Translations under genes and position numbers: made by a program
Part shown: positions 46,069-59,400 of the stretch, one piece after another
Layout of the letters: every line of letters starts with the position of its first letter
How positions within the stretch are numbered: the stretch's first letter is position 1
The notes under the pieces: generated by a model
Told to the model about the DNA's origin: nothing
Databases searched by the model: none
Seen by the model: the letters and a program-made list of their open reading frames with translations, nothing else
NCBI GenBank assembly: GCA_002914805.1
Contig: JXTB01000513.1
Span: 29,265 to 93,264 of the forward strand
Reading direction: 5' to 3'
From: Parasponia andersonii
Lineage: Eukaryota; Streptophyta; Magnoliopsida; Rosales; Cannabaceae
DNA length: 64,000 nucleotides

Positions 46069-46124
46069 TTGGTAATATAATTTCTAGTACAAAAAATTGG
46101 TAATATAATTTCTAGTACAAAAAA
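46069..46124. repeat. 28-bp tandem duplication at the hAT border
   Basis: TTGGTAATATAATTTCTAGT plus ACAAAAAA occurs twice in a row (46069 and 46097), directly outside the hAT end. It includes the bases read as the right target repeat. Confidence 0.9.
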
Positions 46125-46476
46125 TTTCAAAGGACAATTACCCGTCATTGTTATTATACGGGAAATAAACCTCACTCGGAGAAATTTGAGCCAGAATGAT
46201 TTTTCAAAGACTATTTTCCAAAATGACTTTATTAAGAATACTGTCACAATATTAGGTAGTTCTAATATTTATAATGACTTGTTTAGAATTTGTGACCAAT
46301 TACTGATATTGTTACAGTCAGAAATAATTTTAGAATGTCGTTTTACCCTAAAACACAACTAGTAAAGTCCATTTCCCTTATTATGTTAAACAATTAATTA
46401 GAAGAAATTCTCTTTTATCCTACTGTCTTTCCCTCATATTAGTCTAGTTGACATTCATGATTCCATCTCTCGTTAC

Positions 46477-47039
46477 CAAGGACGAAAATATCAGTAGCAG
46501 TAATAATATCGGTACACTAATTTTACAGAAATACGAGAATAATATCGATATTGGCAGAAATTTTTGAAAAAAATAGAAATTACAAATAATTGGCTAAAGT
46601 CACATAAATACTTGATGAAACTTTAGAAAATGCTAAATTATTCAACAATTCTCCAATAATTAGTTTTTTTTTTTTTTTTGGCAAAAAGTAGCACATATAT
46701 AGCTTAATATAATCTGCTACTTTTTAGTAATTATTGTAATCCTTACCTACAACTATTTTGCTTAATTTTTTTTTTCTAAAGTATATGTTTCATGTACTGA
46801 TAAAAAAGTAAAAAATGTGGTTTTTTTTGAGTCACGAACTTGCCGATGTTACCGATATTTCTACGATATATCTCCGATATTTCCGATATTTTTCACGATT
46901 TTCTATAGATTTATGAATAATTTTTCCAATATCGATATTGCTATTTACAAATATTTCCCCAATATTATCCATTCTGATAGATTTTTTTTCCTGGTTATAT
47001 TTATATCGGGACCATGGTGGAGTGATTTTTTCGTCCTTG
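46477..47039. mobile_element. hAT-like MITE with CAAGGACGAAAA ends
   Basis: The left end CAAGGACGAAAATATC and the reversed right end CAAGGACGAAAAAATC are near-identical inverted repeats. Flanks CTCGTTAC (46469-46476) and CTCATTTC (47040-47047) match at 6 of 8 bases. The interior is full of ATATCGGT, ATATCGATATT and CCGATATTTC words on both halves, so it can fold. The ends resemble the Ac-type CAGGGATGAAA. No coding capacity. Confidence 0.8.
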
Positions 47040-50000
47040 CTCATTTCCAAACGTTACCCAGTAAATTTTGATAGATTAATCAAACTCTATAGATCTTGTA
47101 AATGAAATTATTAATAATTAGTTAGCTTTTATTTTTTCTTACTTACCTGTTATAAAAGTATATTTAATTGAAAAATGCTAAACATCTCAACAAGTTATAT
47201 TTAATTTTGTTAGCACTCCTCACTCAAACATTACCAATATGCAAGTGTTATCAAGGTTTTATCTAAACACCTAATATATCCTTTTCGAGTTCCGTTGTTG
47301 GTGAACATTAATATCATATATATATATATATATATAGATATAACTATATATATTGCCTATTCTATATTGTGATGAATTCGATACCACAACTTTACGAAAT
47401 TGAAAGCAGCAAATCTATACGTATGTACATGTTTAATTACGTGGTGTATATATGGCAAAGTGAGTTAATGTACGTGGTTTCCATAGGTCGTTGCAGATAT
47501 CCAAAGACTTCCATACGGTCCAGATATGTCTTCACAATGATCACAGCACTCTAGAATATGATGATTGTCATTTTGTTCAGAAATTTTCACAATAAGATGA
47601 GAAAGCTATATATATAGAATCTTGTACGTTGTCCCTGCTATCTTGTCCCCCCTCTTCCTTAAAGCTCCTCCTACGGTTTGTTTGCTCATCATATCAGTAC
47701 TAAGCGAGGTGAAATGTTAAATGAAATACTGTAAAACTTGTATCCAGGCTGTGTTGAACTAAAATCACTAATATTATTCATTGGCATTGAACTTAATGCT
47801 ATCACAATCCCATTCAAGTCTTAAAGTATATTAACCAAAACTCAAAATGGCATTACCTGAATTATACGGCTGAACACTATCTGAAGAAGTCATTGTCCTC
47901 TTTCGCACCTACAAAATGAAGCAAACAAGGATTCAAGCAAGAGGGTTATGGTGCTCAATCTCCTCTTGGTTCTCTGCCTCTCTTTCTGATGATTAACACA
48001 TACAATGAGGCCCCAAACCCCTTTTTGATCGTTGACCAGATTTGAAGGGTAACGGGCTAGTGGGCCAATTGCCACATTGAGACAGTTAATACCTTTGACC
48101 AAATGGGCTAGTCAGGGTGTCCAAAAATTTTGAACCCATAGGTCTCATGTATGTTAAAGTATTCGGTCGATTCTATTATAACTTATTAATTGTATCGTAT
48201 ATAACATTATCCAAATAATTGTCACTGATATTATCGAGTGTGTAGCCAATAAACTATGTTAGTCCACGCATAAAAATTTCAACAAGATGGCCATATTAAA
48301 GCTATTGTATAGCATTTGGGTGATGTGACCCTGAAACTAATCTTTCAATATAAGATGCATAGATTTATATATACACTTACTCATCTGTAGCTAGGAACAG
48401 AATTGAAAGAAATATCTGAGATCCTTCTCTACAATTCTGAGTACCAATTTACAACAGTAATATACTTTATTAACATTATATATATATATATATATATATT
48501 TATAACATCTGGTATACGATGAAAAAAGTTCACATCCCTGCCTCTAAAGTAAAAATGCTTCATACGATTTCTTAATATACTTGTTTTTCATCTTGGAGGA
48601 AAATTTTATAAAATAGAGGATGCTGCACTCAGATAATCTCATGTCACATTTAGAGGGCTATCGACAACAACGTTATATATTGGGGTTATATAGCACTCCA
48701 TGGTGGGAACGACTCCAAATCGAAGTCCTTTTGGCAAGGATTACTTGAGCGAGCAACTCAACCATCCCACTTAAATAGAATTGCTAATACAAAATTACCT
48801 TGATCCTTATTCCTCAACAAAGATTCCGAGTCAATTACACTTTGAAGGATCAAACATTTTTCAAAATCTTAATATTGTATGTATGTATAGTACTACTCCG
48901 TTATTAAGTTGGCTAAGAAAGTTGACATGTGATAGAAAGAGGCTTAGCTCTTTCAAGGAGAAACGGGGATGCTGACTTTAGTTTTGTGGTTATATTGTCC
49001 ATATATATATATATCAACCATCAAGAGAATGGACAAAGAAATTAATTCATTAATTAATTGTGCCCAAAACTTGAAAGTCATTCTATTCTAATCATGTCAG
49101 GAGATGTCATATCGATAATAATCTACTGTGTGAGACGTCCATCCCTGATCTTGTACTTGCCACCGTCATACCGATGGCAATTGAAGTACTGCAGTATTTG
49201 TTGTGGTGACGTGTGTCTTTCAGACACTCAAAACAAATCTTCTGTAACAAAAACAGGTTGCACATGTGTACATATATATACACGGACTACTTAAACTGCT
49301 CTAAACTAAAGAAGTAATGTGTGTGTCACGGTGCATATATAACCATATATATATATATATATATATATCTTTATATGCATATGCACAGGCTGGAAGCTAT
49401 AGCATGGTGCCAAAAGCTTTTAGCCAGCTAGTACAGCTAGCAAACGACATCAGGTTTGGTCTGCCCTACGACAATATCCATCTGTAATTAGTACTAATAT
49501 ATATATGGTCTTGCGTTGCTAACGATCCATGTGTTTAATTTCTTGTTTGAAGATCAAATGGGGCCTGATCTAGATCTATATTTGAGTTGCCAGAATTAGA
49601 TTGCCAGTGTTTTCTAGCACAGTATTAGTACTACTAGCTAGAAATGTTTTAGTTCCATTACTTGTGGTTTTTGACTAATTAACTGCACTAATTACATTTA
49701 CAGTTCTAGATCGATCAAAACATGAGTAACTAGCAAGAAACATTATGGGTATGCAGTAATGATATTATGTGTGGTTTTATTAATTTGGAGAACGTATAAC
49801 ATTAATATTAGTTAATACATATGGACTAATAATGTACAGGACAGAGAGCAAATTACAAAGAAAAAATATAGATGAATCAAACAAATATTGGGTTTTCGCC
49901 TAACATGAAATTCTGTTAATTAGGCTTAGTCTTTGATATCTTCTACTTTTGAGGATTAATATTTATTTCATAACGAGGGCCTTATTACACTTACACTCCA

Positions 50001-52069
50001 TTATAAATGAGTCATTCTTCATATTTTCCAAAAATTCTCGATTTCTGTTATGGATCAACATATGTCAATGTGTCTGTGTGATTAGAATTGTGTATTTGTT
50101 GTTTGTTACTAGCTAGCAAGGTGTACACGTCTCTTTCAGATTTCTAAAGCGAGATAGGACAACTTCTAGAGGAAATATCTGACATAAAAAAATAGTACAA
50201 CAGTAAATTTGACACAAAATTTAAATATTTACTTCAATCAACAATGCTACTTTAATTCTATTTTATTATTTTGATGATTAATAAGTTAATTTTGTAATTA
50301 GTTGAGTATTAAAAAAGGCAATTAATTAAGCATTGAAAAGTATACAAGTGATGATTGACGAAGCATTAAAAAATATGAATTTTAATATTTTAGTATTATA
50401 ATATTACACTATGCTTGCTATATCTGAAATCAAATATAGCATATATGCTAAATTTGACAAAATAAATATCATCAAAGAGAATTATTGTACCATATGCTAA
50501 ATTATAGCATTAGCACAATAAAATGGCATCACATTAGAAATGTGCAACTCTTCCTGTTGTGTGCCTCGAGCTGGTGAACAAGCATTAGCATATATATGTA
50601 TGTAATGTATAACTACAGAAATCTTAAAACACACGTGTTCGAAAAATGCCTGACTGAAAAAGATTTTCTACATAACGTAAATGAAGATGAGTTCATGTAT
50701 TGTTATAATCACAATGAAATGTAGAATAATTGGGACAAATATTCGAGACCTTACCTTTGTTGAGACAAGCCACATGTAATGGCGTGATGGAAGAGGCTAC
50801 TCTCACTAAAGCTCCTAACTCTGTCAGAGTACATACATATATATATATATATATATCCCCCGATTGTTGAGGAGCTTCTTACCCCCCACCCACAACCCCC
50901 CCCCCAAAAAAAAAAAAAAGGAAAAACAAGGCAGCAATAGATGTAGCAGCAAGTGACTCTACAAGACTACAAAACTCAGTGCCATAGCCACGACACATGG
51001 TAGCTATAGGCTTTTGGTGTAGTATAGCCATAGGTTTCTCGCCAATTTGCTATGAGACTTTGAGGCATAACCAAATGAGCTTTTGGCCATAACCATCTTT
51101 TGTTACATTCTGCTTTTTGGGCATAATTAAAAGGAGCCTCTGTAGTAGCCCCGGTTATGGTATTTAGGTATTACACATGGCTTTTTCTTTTTTCTTTAAA
51201 GAATTTTAGCGACTAAAAGTGAAGGTAATTGGAGTACAAAAGCATGCTCCAATTCTTAGCTACCCTAGCTACATATACATAGCTAGTAGGACTGTGAGAT
51301 AGGTAGGTGGTGCTTTTTCTTTTTTCTTTTTAATAAGATAAATAAGAAAAACAAAACAAAAAGATTAGCAGTGAAGTAGGTACTACTTCATTTTGCTCTG
51401 CCTTTACATATTTGCGCTATGAAGTGTGTTAATTTGGACTTTCTATTTGGGTGTTTCAATTAGACTAGCTAATATACAGCTATAGAGCAGGTCAGCAGGG
51501 TTGCTAATGATGATCATAATTTTAGGCATAATTAATTGAAAGAAACAGGCCCATGTTTGATAACTTCTGCGCCTCCCGGTATATCACTGTTAATATATAT
51601 TTGAACATTAATTTTCTGTCATTTTAATTGCCCTCGACATTAATAAGATGCAATTTCTAGAATACAAGATACATATGACCGTATACATACACGTGAGTTT
51701 TCGACGGAGATTTTTATTTTTTAATCTACAAATAGGTATTTTAATTTGGATTATTAGATTTTAATCTGATAGTTATAATAATATTAATAATTTTATAAAA
51801 AAAAATAATTAATACATATATATAAATATATAAAAATATTTATAATTTAAAAAATTGCTAACCTATTTGTGTTTGACCTAGAAATTGGATATTTTTTTAA
51901 TCCCTTTTCCATTTTTTTTTATTTTTATTCCATTATTGATTCCTTATTTTTATTCTTGTTCCCTTCTATTCTTTACCTCTCATCATTGTTATTATTGATT
52001 ATATACAAGTATATTTTTCTTTATTTTTTAAAATTTTATTCGTACATGCTCTTTTTGTTTTTCTAGGTT

Positions 52070-52261
52070 AACTAATTTAACTAATTTTCTTTGATGTATA
52101 ACTTATCCAGTTGACAAATTCTCTCGCTCTTTTATTTTATTTTATTTTTTTGCGATTTCACATATTACCTTTTTTTAACTAATTTTTTTATGTATAACTT
52201 ATCTAGTCAATAAATTCTCTCTCTCTTTTATATTTTGTTTTTGTGATTTCACGTGTTACAT
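52070..52261. repeat. About 96-bp tandem duplication
   Basis: ATGTATAACTTATC(C/T)AGT at about 52094 recurs at 52190, followed in each copy by AAATTCTCTC, CTCTTTTAT and GATTTCAC. Confidence 0.7.
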
Positions 52262-52412
52262 ATATATATTACTTACATGCATCACATATTTAATTACCTT
52301 ATTTTTTATATTTTACATGTACAAGTATTTTAACAAAGGATAAAACTTCTTTCAAAATAATAATAATAATAATAATAAATAAATAAAAACAATACATAGA
52401 TAAATATTAAAG

Positions 52413-52536
52413 AGTTTGTTTTGATAAGGAATCCTACAAGAAATTTTGATTTCTTTTTATAATCTTAGTCGTATAGTTTGTTTTGATAAGGAGTCGTAAA
52501 AGAAATTTTGATTTCTTTTATAATCTTAGTCGTATA
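52413..52536. repeat. 62-bp tandem duplication
   Basis: AGTTTGTTTTGATAAGGA starts at 52413 and 52475. Both copies continue AGAAATTTTGATTTCTTTT and TATAATCTTAGTCGTATA. Confidence 0.85.
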
Positions 52537-53327
52537 TATCTATATATCTAAACGTATTGAATAGTATTTCTTTTTTATAACTTCAAAACTAACCGTACAT
52601 ATAAAACTATTAAATACTAATATTTTTTTTATAAATAATTTTTCCTTAAAAATGGTGATTCTTTCTTTTTTATAATTTCAAAACAAACCCATATATATTC
52701 TTAAAAAAAAAAATACACGAACCGTATATATTTTTTAAAAAGAAACAAGAAAAATAATTGTATGTAATTCTAAAAAAAAACCACATATATTCTTAAAAAA
52801 ATAACCATATGTATACATATATAAAACTATTAATTTTTAATATTTTTTTTATCAAAACTTTATCCTTAAAAAAACCATTCCAAAAACTTTTTTCTACCTT
52901 AATAGAATTCTTTAAAAGAAATAGAATCGTTGTAAATAACTTGTTAACTTGATAAAATAGTTTTAATTTGGTCAATGTTCCCATTCACAGGGGTAAAAAC
53001 AAAAATTTCTGTTCAAATAAGCTAATTCATTGCTTCGAGGAGGTAGCTAGATTACCTATGACAAAAATGTCGGGCTAAAAAAAGTCTCTGGACATGACAT
53101 GTTACAAAAACAAATCTTATACCATATAGTATTACTCCCTCATCCTACTCTACCCAGATATAGTAATTCCATTAGATTTTGTTGGAGGTGGCTATTAATT
53201 CAATGAATAAAGAACCAACAAATATTAGTAATTTTGTATTTCGGCTACTATTCCAATTTTATTTTTTTTTAAGGAAAGCACTATCCAGATTGTCAGATTA
53301 TATGACATAAAAGATTATAATTAGGAT

Positions 53328-55620
53328 TGTAAAACCCAAAATAAAATAAGGGTAATTTGGTCATTTGACCATATACAAAAATTAAACTAAAATTAATATA
53401 AAAATTCGAAATTAGACTAAATAACAATTTTTGAAAGGACTTAAGTGAGAATAACTTATGAAATTGGGGACCAAAATAATTTTTTTAAAAAAAAAAAAAT
53501 TGGAGGAGGGGCCACATAACCACCTCATTCTTCCTCCCTCTCTTTCTCTCTCCTACTCTCGACTCTTTCTCACTCTCTCGCTATCAACTCCGATAGAGAG
53601 GTGCCGCAACTATAGCAGCCCGTCCAGCCACTGTCGAGGCTCACCAGGGGTTAGACCTGAATTGCGTCGTTGCCACGGTCTTCTAGCCAGAGTTGCAACG
53701 CTGTTTGTGGTCTCCTCTACCAGCGAGGGGAGAAAAGCTCCTCGTAGGATAAATGGTCACCAACGATATTTCCAGCCCCCTCAAGTCGTGAAATCGGTCA
53801 TATCCGATTCCTCTCGACACGATTTTTCTAGTGCTATATATCTTTAACCTCGAATATGCTCCAATTTAATTTCGCCATTTTTTATAGTGAGTTATTTTAA
53901 TTTTGTGCATTGACTTTTTAATCCGATCATTAGATCGTAAAATAAACTTTATATATATATATATGTAATTATTGACTAAATTTGATTATCGGCGCAAAAA
54001 ATAAAATTTGATAGCTCATATTCACCTCATTTTGTGTGTCACGGGATCAGATTTTGGCACGAGCCTGAATTGATCGGATTATATGTCTAGTCTGACTAAT
54101 TTAGATGCTAGGAATTCAATGGAGACGTTTGTTTCTCTATTCGAGATTTCGTTGAAAAATCGAATTTTCAAACCAAACGATTAAAAGTTCAAAAATGACC
54201 TCCGACCCTTTAGACGATCGCCAAACGACGTTAAAAATTCTCAATAGTGCGGTAGCGCTATCTAGTCACTCGATTGAGGTATGAATTTAATTACTTAATC
54301 TTTAAAATTGGTTTAATTTTGATTTTAACAGATTTTGAATAAATATAGAATTTTATTAAGTATTTGGTAAAAAATTTGATTTATACCTGTTTTGAGATAA
54401 ATTGATATTTAAACTATCTAGGAGGCACGCCACACTGGTTGGCATAACATATATATTATTTTAGAACTGTTTTCTATAGAAGTTGGATTTTATGAGATAT
54501 ATTAAAAATGGCTATTATGCTGCTAAAGTTTCGAGAAAATGTAATTGAATTAAGAGTTTGGTTTTGCGATTTGAACTTAGATTAAATTAAAAATACTGCA
54601 TAATTTGTTTGAGAGTTTGTGGAAAATGGTATACATTTTGATTTATGTTATTTATACAGTATTGCATTGCATATTCATCTCACGTGGTGTCGATAGAATC
54701 ACAGTATTCTAAAAGGACTCTAGAATCATAGTGTTTTAACAAAATATTAGAATATAAAAGAAAAAGAAAAAAAAAAGAAAAAAAAAAAGAAAAAAGAAAG
54801 AAAAATCACGGTCATTAAATAGGTGACTAGAATAAAACTTACATATGTCATATACATTAGACATTATAAAATTAGTTGGTATTCAATGCACTTATAAAGA
54901 CTTGAGTAATATGTACTTATTTTAAGATATTATTTTATAATGGTTTGGAATGTTTGAATATTTAGAAATTGAATTCAATTGAATTTGTATAAAACTGTTA
55001 AGTATTTACTAATTATGCGTGAACTTAGAAATAAGTACTTTAATGCTGGCTAAAAATCTGTAATTGAATTTATACTGAACATTCATGTGTTCATCCCATA
55101 TTTCCTCTTACGTTCAAATGTTGGTTTATTTTGTAGTAATTATTCTGGTGACTTGACAAGTATGTTTGGCATATGTTTGCAGTTCCATTTCTCTTCATTG
55201 ATTAATTCCTACTCTATATGAACTTTCCTTTCTATGTCAAAATTATTTAGCCTATTTACTAAGTGGATATAAGAAGACGATTTTACTATTAAATTGAGTA
55301 CTTAAAAATACAAATGATTTTATGTAAATCATTTGGATATTGGACCAAAGTTTTAAATTGAACTCTTTCACTAAATTTCATAATTTAATAAAAGTTTTTT
55401 AAACTAATTAATTAGAAATTTCTATAAACTTTAAGTGAATATTTTTCTTGAGAAATTAAAACTAATGGAAAGTTTCATGATTTTATAATTGATTTACTTT
55501 TGAAGAGTAAAACCTAAAATTTTAGGTACTTGATTTTTTAGAATTTAGGGTAATCATTTTTTATCACTACTTTCACTTAAAATTACTAAAAGTAATTGTA
55601 TTGTATTTTCGGTCGTGACA
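53328..55620 (+). repeat. Solo LTR, probably Ty3/gypsy chromovirus type
   Basis: Begins TGTAAAACCCAAAATAAAAT and ends TTTTCGGTCGTGACA, giving TG...CA ends. It is flanked by AGGAT (53323-53327) and AGGAC (55621-55625), a five-base target repeat with one transition. There is no second LTR and no coding interior. The layout (C/T-rich stretch at 53520-53590, GC-richer leader-like segment to about 53850) and the GGTCGTGACA end recall Tekay/Del-type LTRs, but clade assignment is by memory only. The length is 2293 bases. A solo LTR forms when the two LTRs of one insertion recombine. Confidence 0.75.
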
Positions 55621-55625
55621 AGGAC

Positions 55626-56117
55626 TCCTTAATTATATGTTTCCTATGAAGACTAGGAATCCACATGACTAGAATATGGAGATTATATTCCTACAAGTTA
55701 ATGTAGGTGGTAAAATATTCCTGTTAGCTAGGAGTCATGGTTATAAGAAACAAATTATGATAGACTATATGTTCCTACCACTGGGAATAAACTGGGTGAA
55801 AGGACACAGTGTGAAAGTAAACTAGGCTGTGAGAGACTTCTTTTAGTACTAAGTGTAAGGCTAGCTTGACTTCTTTCTGCATACGTGGTTAGATCTAAAT
55901 TCAATCCATAATTTAAATCATGAAATCGAGTGTTTTCTAGACTAATGACTAATTTGTTTTGCACTCATAATCAGGACTTAATCAGTATCAGCGAGACTGA
56001 TACATATGTGATCTTTAGTTTAATATTTTCTTCTAATGTGCTACAATTTTTAAATGATCGCTATGTTTCATTTACAACAATATTTTCTTTCTGTTAAAGT
56101 TTTCTTTTTCCATCGTT
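55626..56117. other. Intergenic DNA, no gene seen
   Basis: Moderately AT-rich with phrases such as TTAGCTAGGAGTCATGGTTA that look LTR-like. Nothing can be bounded. Confidence 0.3.
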
Positions 56118-56690
56118 ATGATTAGCAAATACAAACTAGATAACCCCAATGACCATTGGTACTACATACGTAGAACATACAATAAACTTAAGGTTATGGG
56201 GAATAATATATGGAACTACGTACTCATGACATTAAATAAAAATGGTACTCTCAATATTGTACTCAAATGTGCATATATTAATTCTGCATTAATACTTATA
56301 GATATAACCGGGCTACCGGAGAGCGCAGAGATGTCAGTACACCATATACGTACTTTAAAACAAATTAACCCAGGATTATTCATCAGAGAAAATAATAAAA
56401 AACCAAAATCAAGACCTGACAAAGATGCAAGTGTATCATTGTTGCCACGTCATCCAAATTAATTGCGAAGCAACAGTGTTGAGTTCGATCACATATCTTG
56501 TGGTTCTAAACGAAGGAGACGAATTTATGAACAGCCTATTGTGTTTGTGTTACCATCTTTTTATTTTGAAAGACAACTGTTATGCATCTTTAGAATAACT
56601 GATCTTTTGAGAAAGCCACAGTACTCCATCATAACGGTACTTGGTAAAGCACTACGTATACTCAAATTTTTGGTGGAAAAAACAGAATAA
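56118..56690 (+). pseudogene. Unidentified decayed reading frame (114 + 75 codons, one stop)
   Basis: One frame runs from ATG 56118 to TAA 56460-56462 and stays open from 56463 to TAA near 56688. In DNA this AT-rich a random frame would meet a stop about every 14 codons, so about 190 codons with one stop suggests former coding sequence. The first part has hydrophobic runs (NIVLKCAYINSALILIDITG) and a basic segment near its end (NNKKPKSRPDKD). The second part opens with a basic cluster (SKRRRRIYEQ). I do not recognise any domain. It could be a captured gene, a decayed element protein or an old endogenous viral remnant; none is supported over the others. Confidence 0.35.
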
Positions 56691-59012
56691 ATTAATTGTA
56701 TATATTTTGTAGTACTCCTATTTATACCAATCAGAATAGTGCTACAGTATTACCATATACATGTATTGTATTTCTTGAAAAAAAGAAAGAAAAGAAACCA
56801 TATATTTGTAAATCTAAGGTGAAACCATGAAAGTGATAACTTAGGTAGGTCTATGTTAAGTCTAAGCGTAGTAGTAATGTTTACATTAAGTATTACTAAT
56901 TTGGGTCATAAAAAAAAATGACACTAATTAATACTATTGGTGTAGATTTTCGTCCAAGGACCAATGTGTGCATCACACGCTTCTAATTGATTCTTATTAG
57001 AGTTCCAAAACCCAAATTCAATATAGGTGGATGTCTGTTAAGTCTCGCATAAATGAACTTTTTACTAATGACTTAGGTGGATTACCGGCATTAATTATAC
57101 ATGCTAAATAGCCTCCAATGAGAGGGTTAGCAATGGCGGTTGAGTAATCCGTAACCAAAATAGTGTAAGAAAAGATGGAGATGATGATTCAGGGTTTAGG
57201 GGATTAGTACTGATAGCTTCTGCCTTCTTTGAAAAATAGATAATATTTATAATGATGTTGTGATCCTATTGTAGTTAGAATTAAAAGTCACGTATTCCGT
57301 AGAATAGAGGGAGTATATCTCACATACTATCCCACCTGTAGAAGTGGAAAAGATCCACGTGTAAGTTGGTTACATGTCCCATCTGTGTATACCCATTTGA
57401 GTATTCGTAGTGGTCAAATATGTTTTAAAATTATACAATACTGTGATCGGAATGGTTGTATGTATTCTTTGGAGTCAGTTGTATTCCGAGCAGTCACCCG
57501 TGTAGCCTTCATTTGAAGTGTCATGTGACCTATTCGGCTCAATCCGATCAAGCATATGATCATCGGCTTTCCACCAGGCTCGTCCAACCCCCATTCATTG
57601 TGCTCGGATTCTTAGTTGGGTTTACTACCCTACTTGGTAGGTGACACGAAACATGATATGTGTCAGTTTCTAATTATTTGCGAAAAATGTCCCCCGGCTA
57701 ATACAAAGCAAGAAACCATACAGTGCGTGAGAGAATGATCCACACATATTCAAAGAAAGGGGATGGACATACCTAAATGAATTAATATTATCTCATCTTG
57801 AGAATCTAATTAAAGAAAAAATAAACTTCGTAAATACATCAATGTAATATATATGCCATGCCTATAGAATTTGAAGATTAAGGTTGGAAATTCAACCACA
57901 TATTATAAATCAGTTCTTCAAACCCTATACATGCACACAACTAACCTTAAAATAATGTTCCGAACTAAATGACAAACATATGACAAATAATTTCCACACA
58001 TTATTTAGGGGTGGAAATTTCATACAAACAGATTGTTACCCTTAGGTCACCCCCGTATCATATTCATAATTTAGATTCAATAGAAAGCGACAATCATCAT
58101 AAATGATCATTTTATATGGACCCATCACATAAATATCGAACCAAATACACATAGAGACAATCACTCACATGACAATGCTTTTCTTTGTAACTATCTACAG
58201 AACTCTCTGTCTTTTGAAATATTGCCATACACAAAACAATACAAGGGAAAGAAATGATAACGATAAGACTATATACATCCTTTTAAAAGCGGTACATTAC
58301 TAAAAGAATCGTTGCTGAAATTAACTTAAAATAGGAGAAATCAAGTAGCATATACTTGCACATTGTTATTAACCACAACAGGAAAGAACCATATATATTA
58401 TATTAGTGATAGTTCATATGGTGTAACACATAAACCAGTTGTGTGGATCCTAGCTCAGGAGCTTAGCATATCACAACTCAAAATTCGGATTAGTGACATA
58501 AGAGGAATTTCACTAAGATGAGAAATTCTTTGATTTATTTTTAAAAAGTGATAGAAATTTTAATTTTATAAAACAACCCATTTCATAAAAATATTTAAAA
58601 TTTCATCTAATGAAGCTCTCATAGAATTTATTTACACAATTAAACATAGATCGAATAATATCCGAAAATATAAATCATATTTAAGTTCAAGTATCATCGT
58701 TATCCACAACAAGTACCAAGTACTAATATGGCATTGGCATGCATAACATTCTCAAACATAATTGAAAGTAGAAATGCTAAATCAAATTCACATAACCCAA
58801 ACATCACAATAGCACATGCTTCTAGCATTATCAAGATAATAAACTACAGTCAAAGGATAGCTTCTTAATCCTCTTGATCACCAAAGTCATACTGAATACT
58901 ACCTAAGGAAGGAAGATATGAGGTAAGTATAAAATTTCGAGCGAAAAAACATTTACCTCGCTTGAAAAAGTTTTAGTGATGGAAAATTTCTGCATAATTA
59001 GTTTAATCCAAA

Positions 59013-59044
<32 letters not shown>

Positions 59045-59400
59045 GCCTAAAGCCGGCCATCTAAATATATCTGTATATATATATATATACATAAAACAAT
59101 ATGATCAAGCCATTCAATTTATAAGTACATGACACAAATCAACCCATACCCATGAGCTCACATCCTCTCATCATGGAAATCCTAGATGATGACACACTGT
59201 GTATTGAACAAGCTACTTGATACATAAGTCCATACTCATAAGGGATACTCATGTATTGCCTAACAAACCTTGAGGAGTAACCGTATTGCCTACACTTATC
59301 AAATGAGAAGGTAATCAGAGAAAACAAATCATGAGCGAGTTTACAGACTCTATATCAATGGTGAGACAAGCAGCACCATACTGTAAAACTATAGTGCTAA
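56691..59400. other. Intergenic DNA with possible antisense LTR debris
   Basis: No gene seen. From about 57860 to 59390 the composition and wording on the minus strand resemble a plant gypsy LTR (A/C-rich plus-strand text, AAGTATAAAATTTCGAGCGA), but I find no paired end. A GC-richer patch lies at 57460-57650. Confidence 0.3.

Larger units (their letters stand above)
47048..53327. other. Intergenic DNA, no gene recognised
   Basis: AT-rich, with several (AT)n runs and a C/A homopolymer pair near 50886-50920. A MITE-like stretch at about 50385-50550 echoes the 38886-40646 element. Less AT-rich islands at 47640-48110, 49380-49480 and 50930-51200 hold no frame or RNA gene that I recognise. Confidence 0.4.

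Noticed and set aside
50930-51200. Possible microRNA precursor with repeated TAGCTATAGGCTTTTGG-like words
   Set aside because: I could not find a convincing extended hairpin or any known miRNA sequence.
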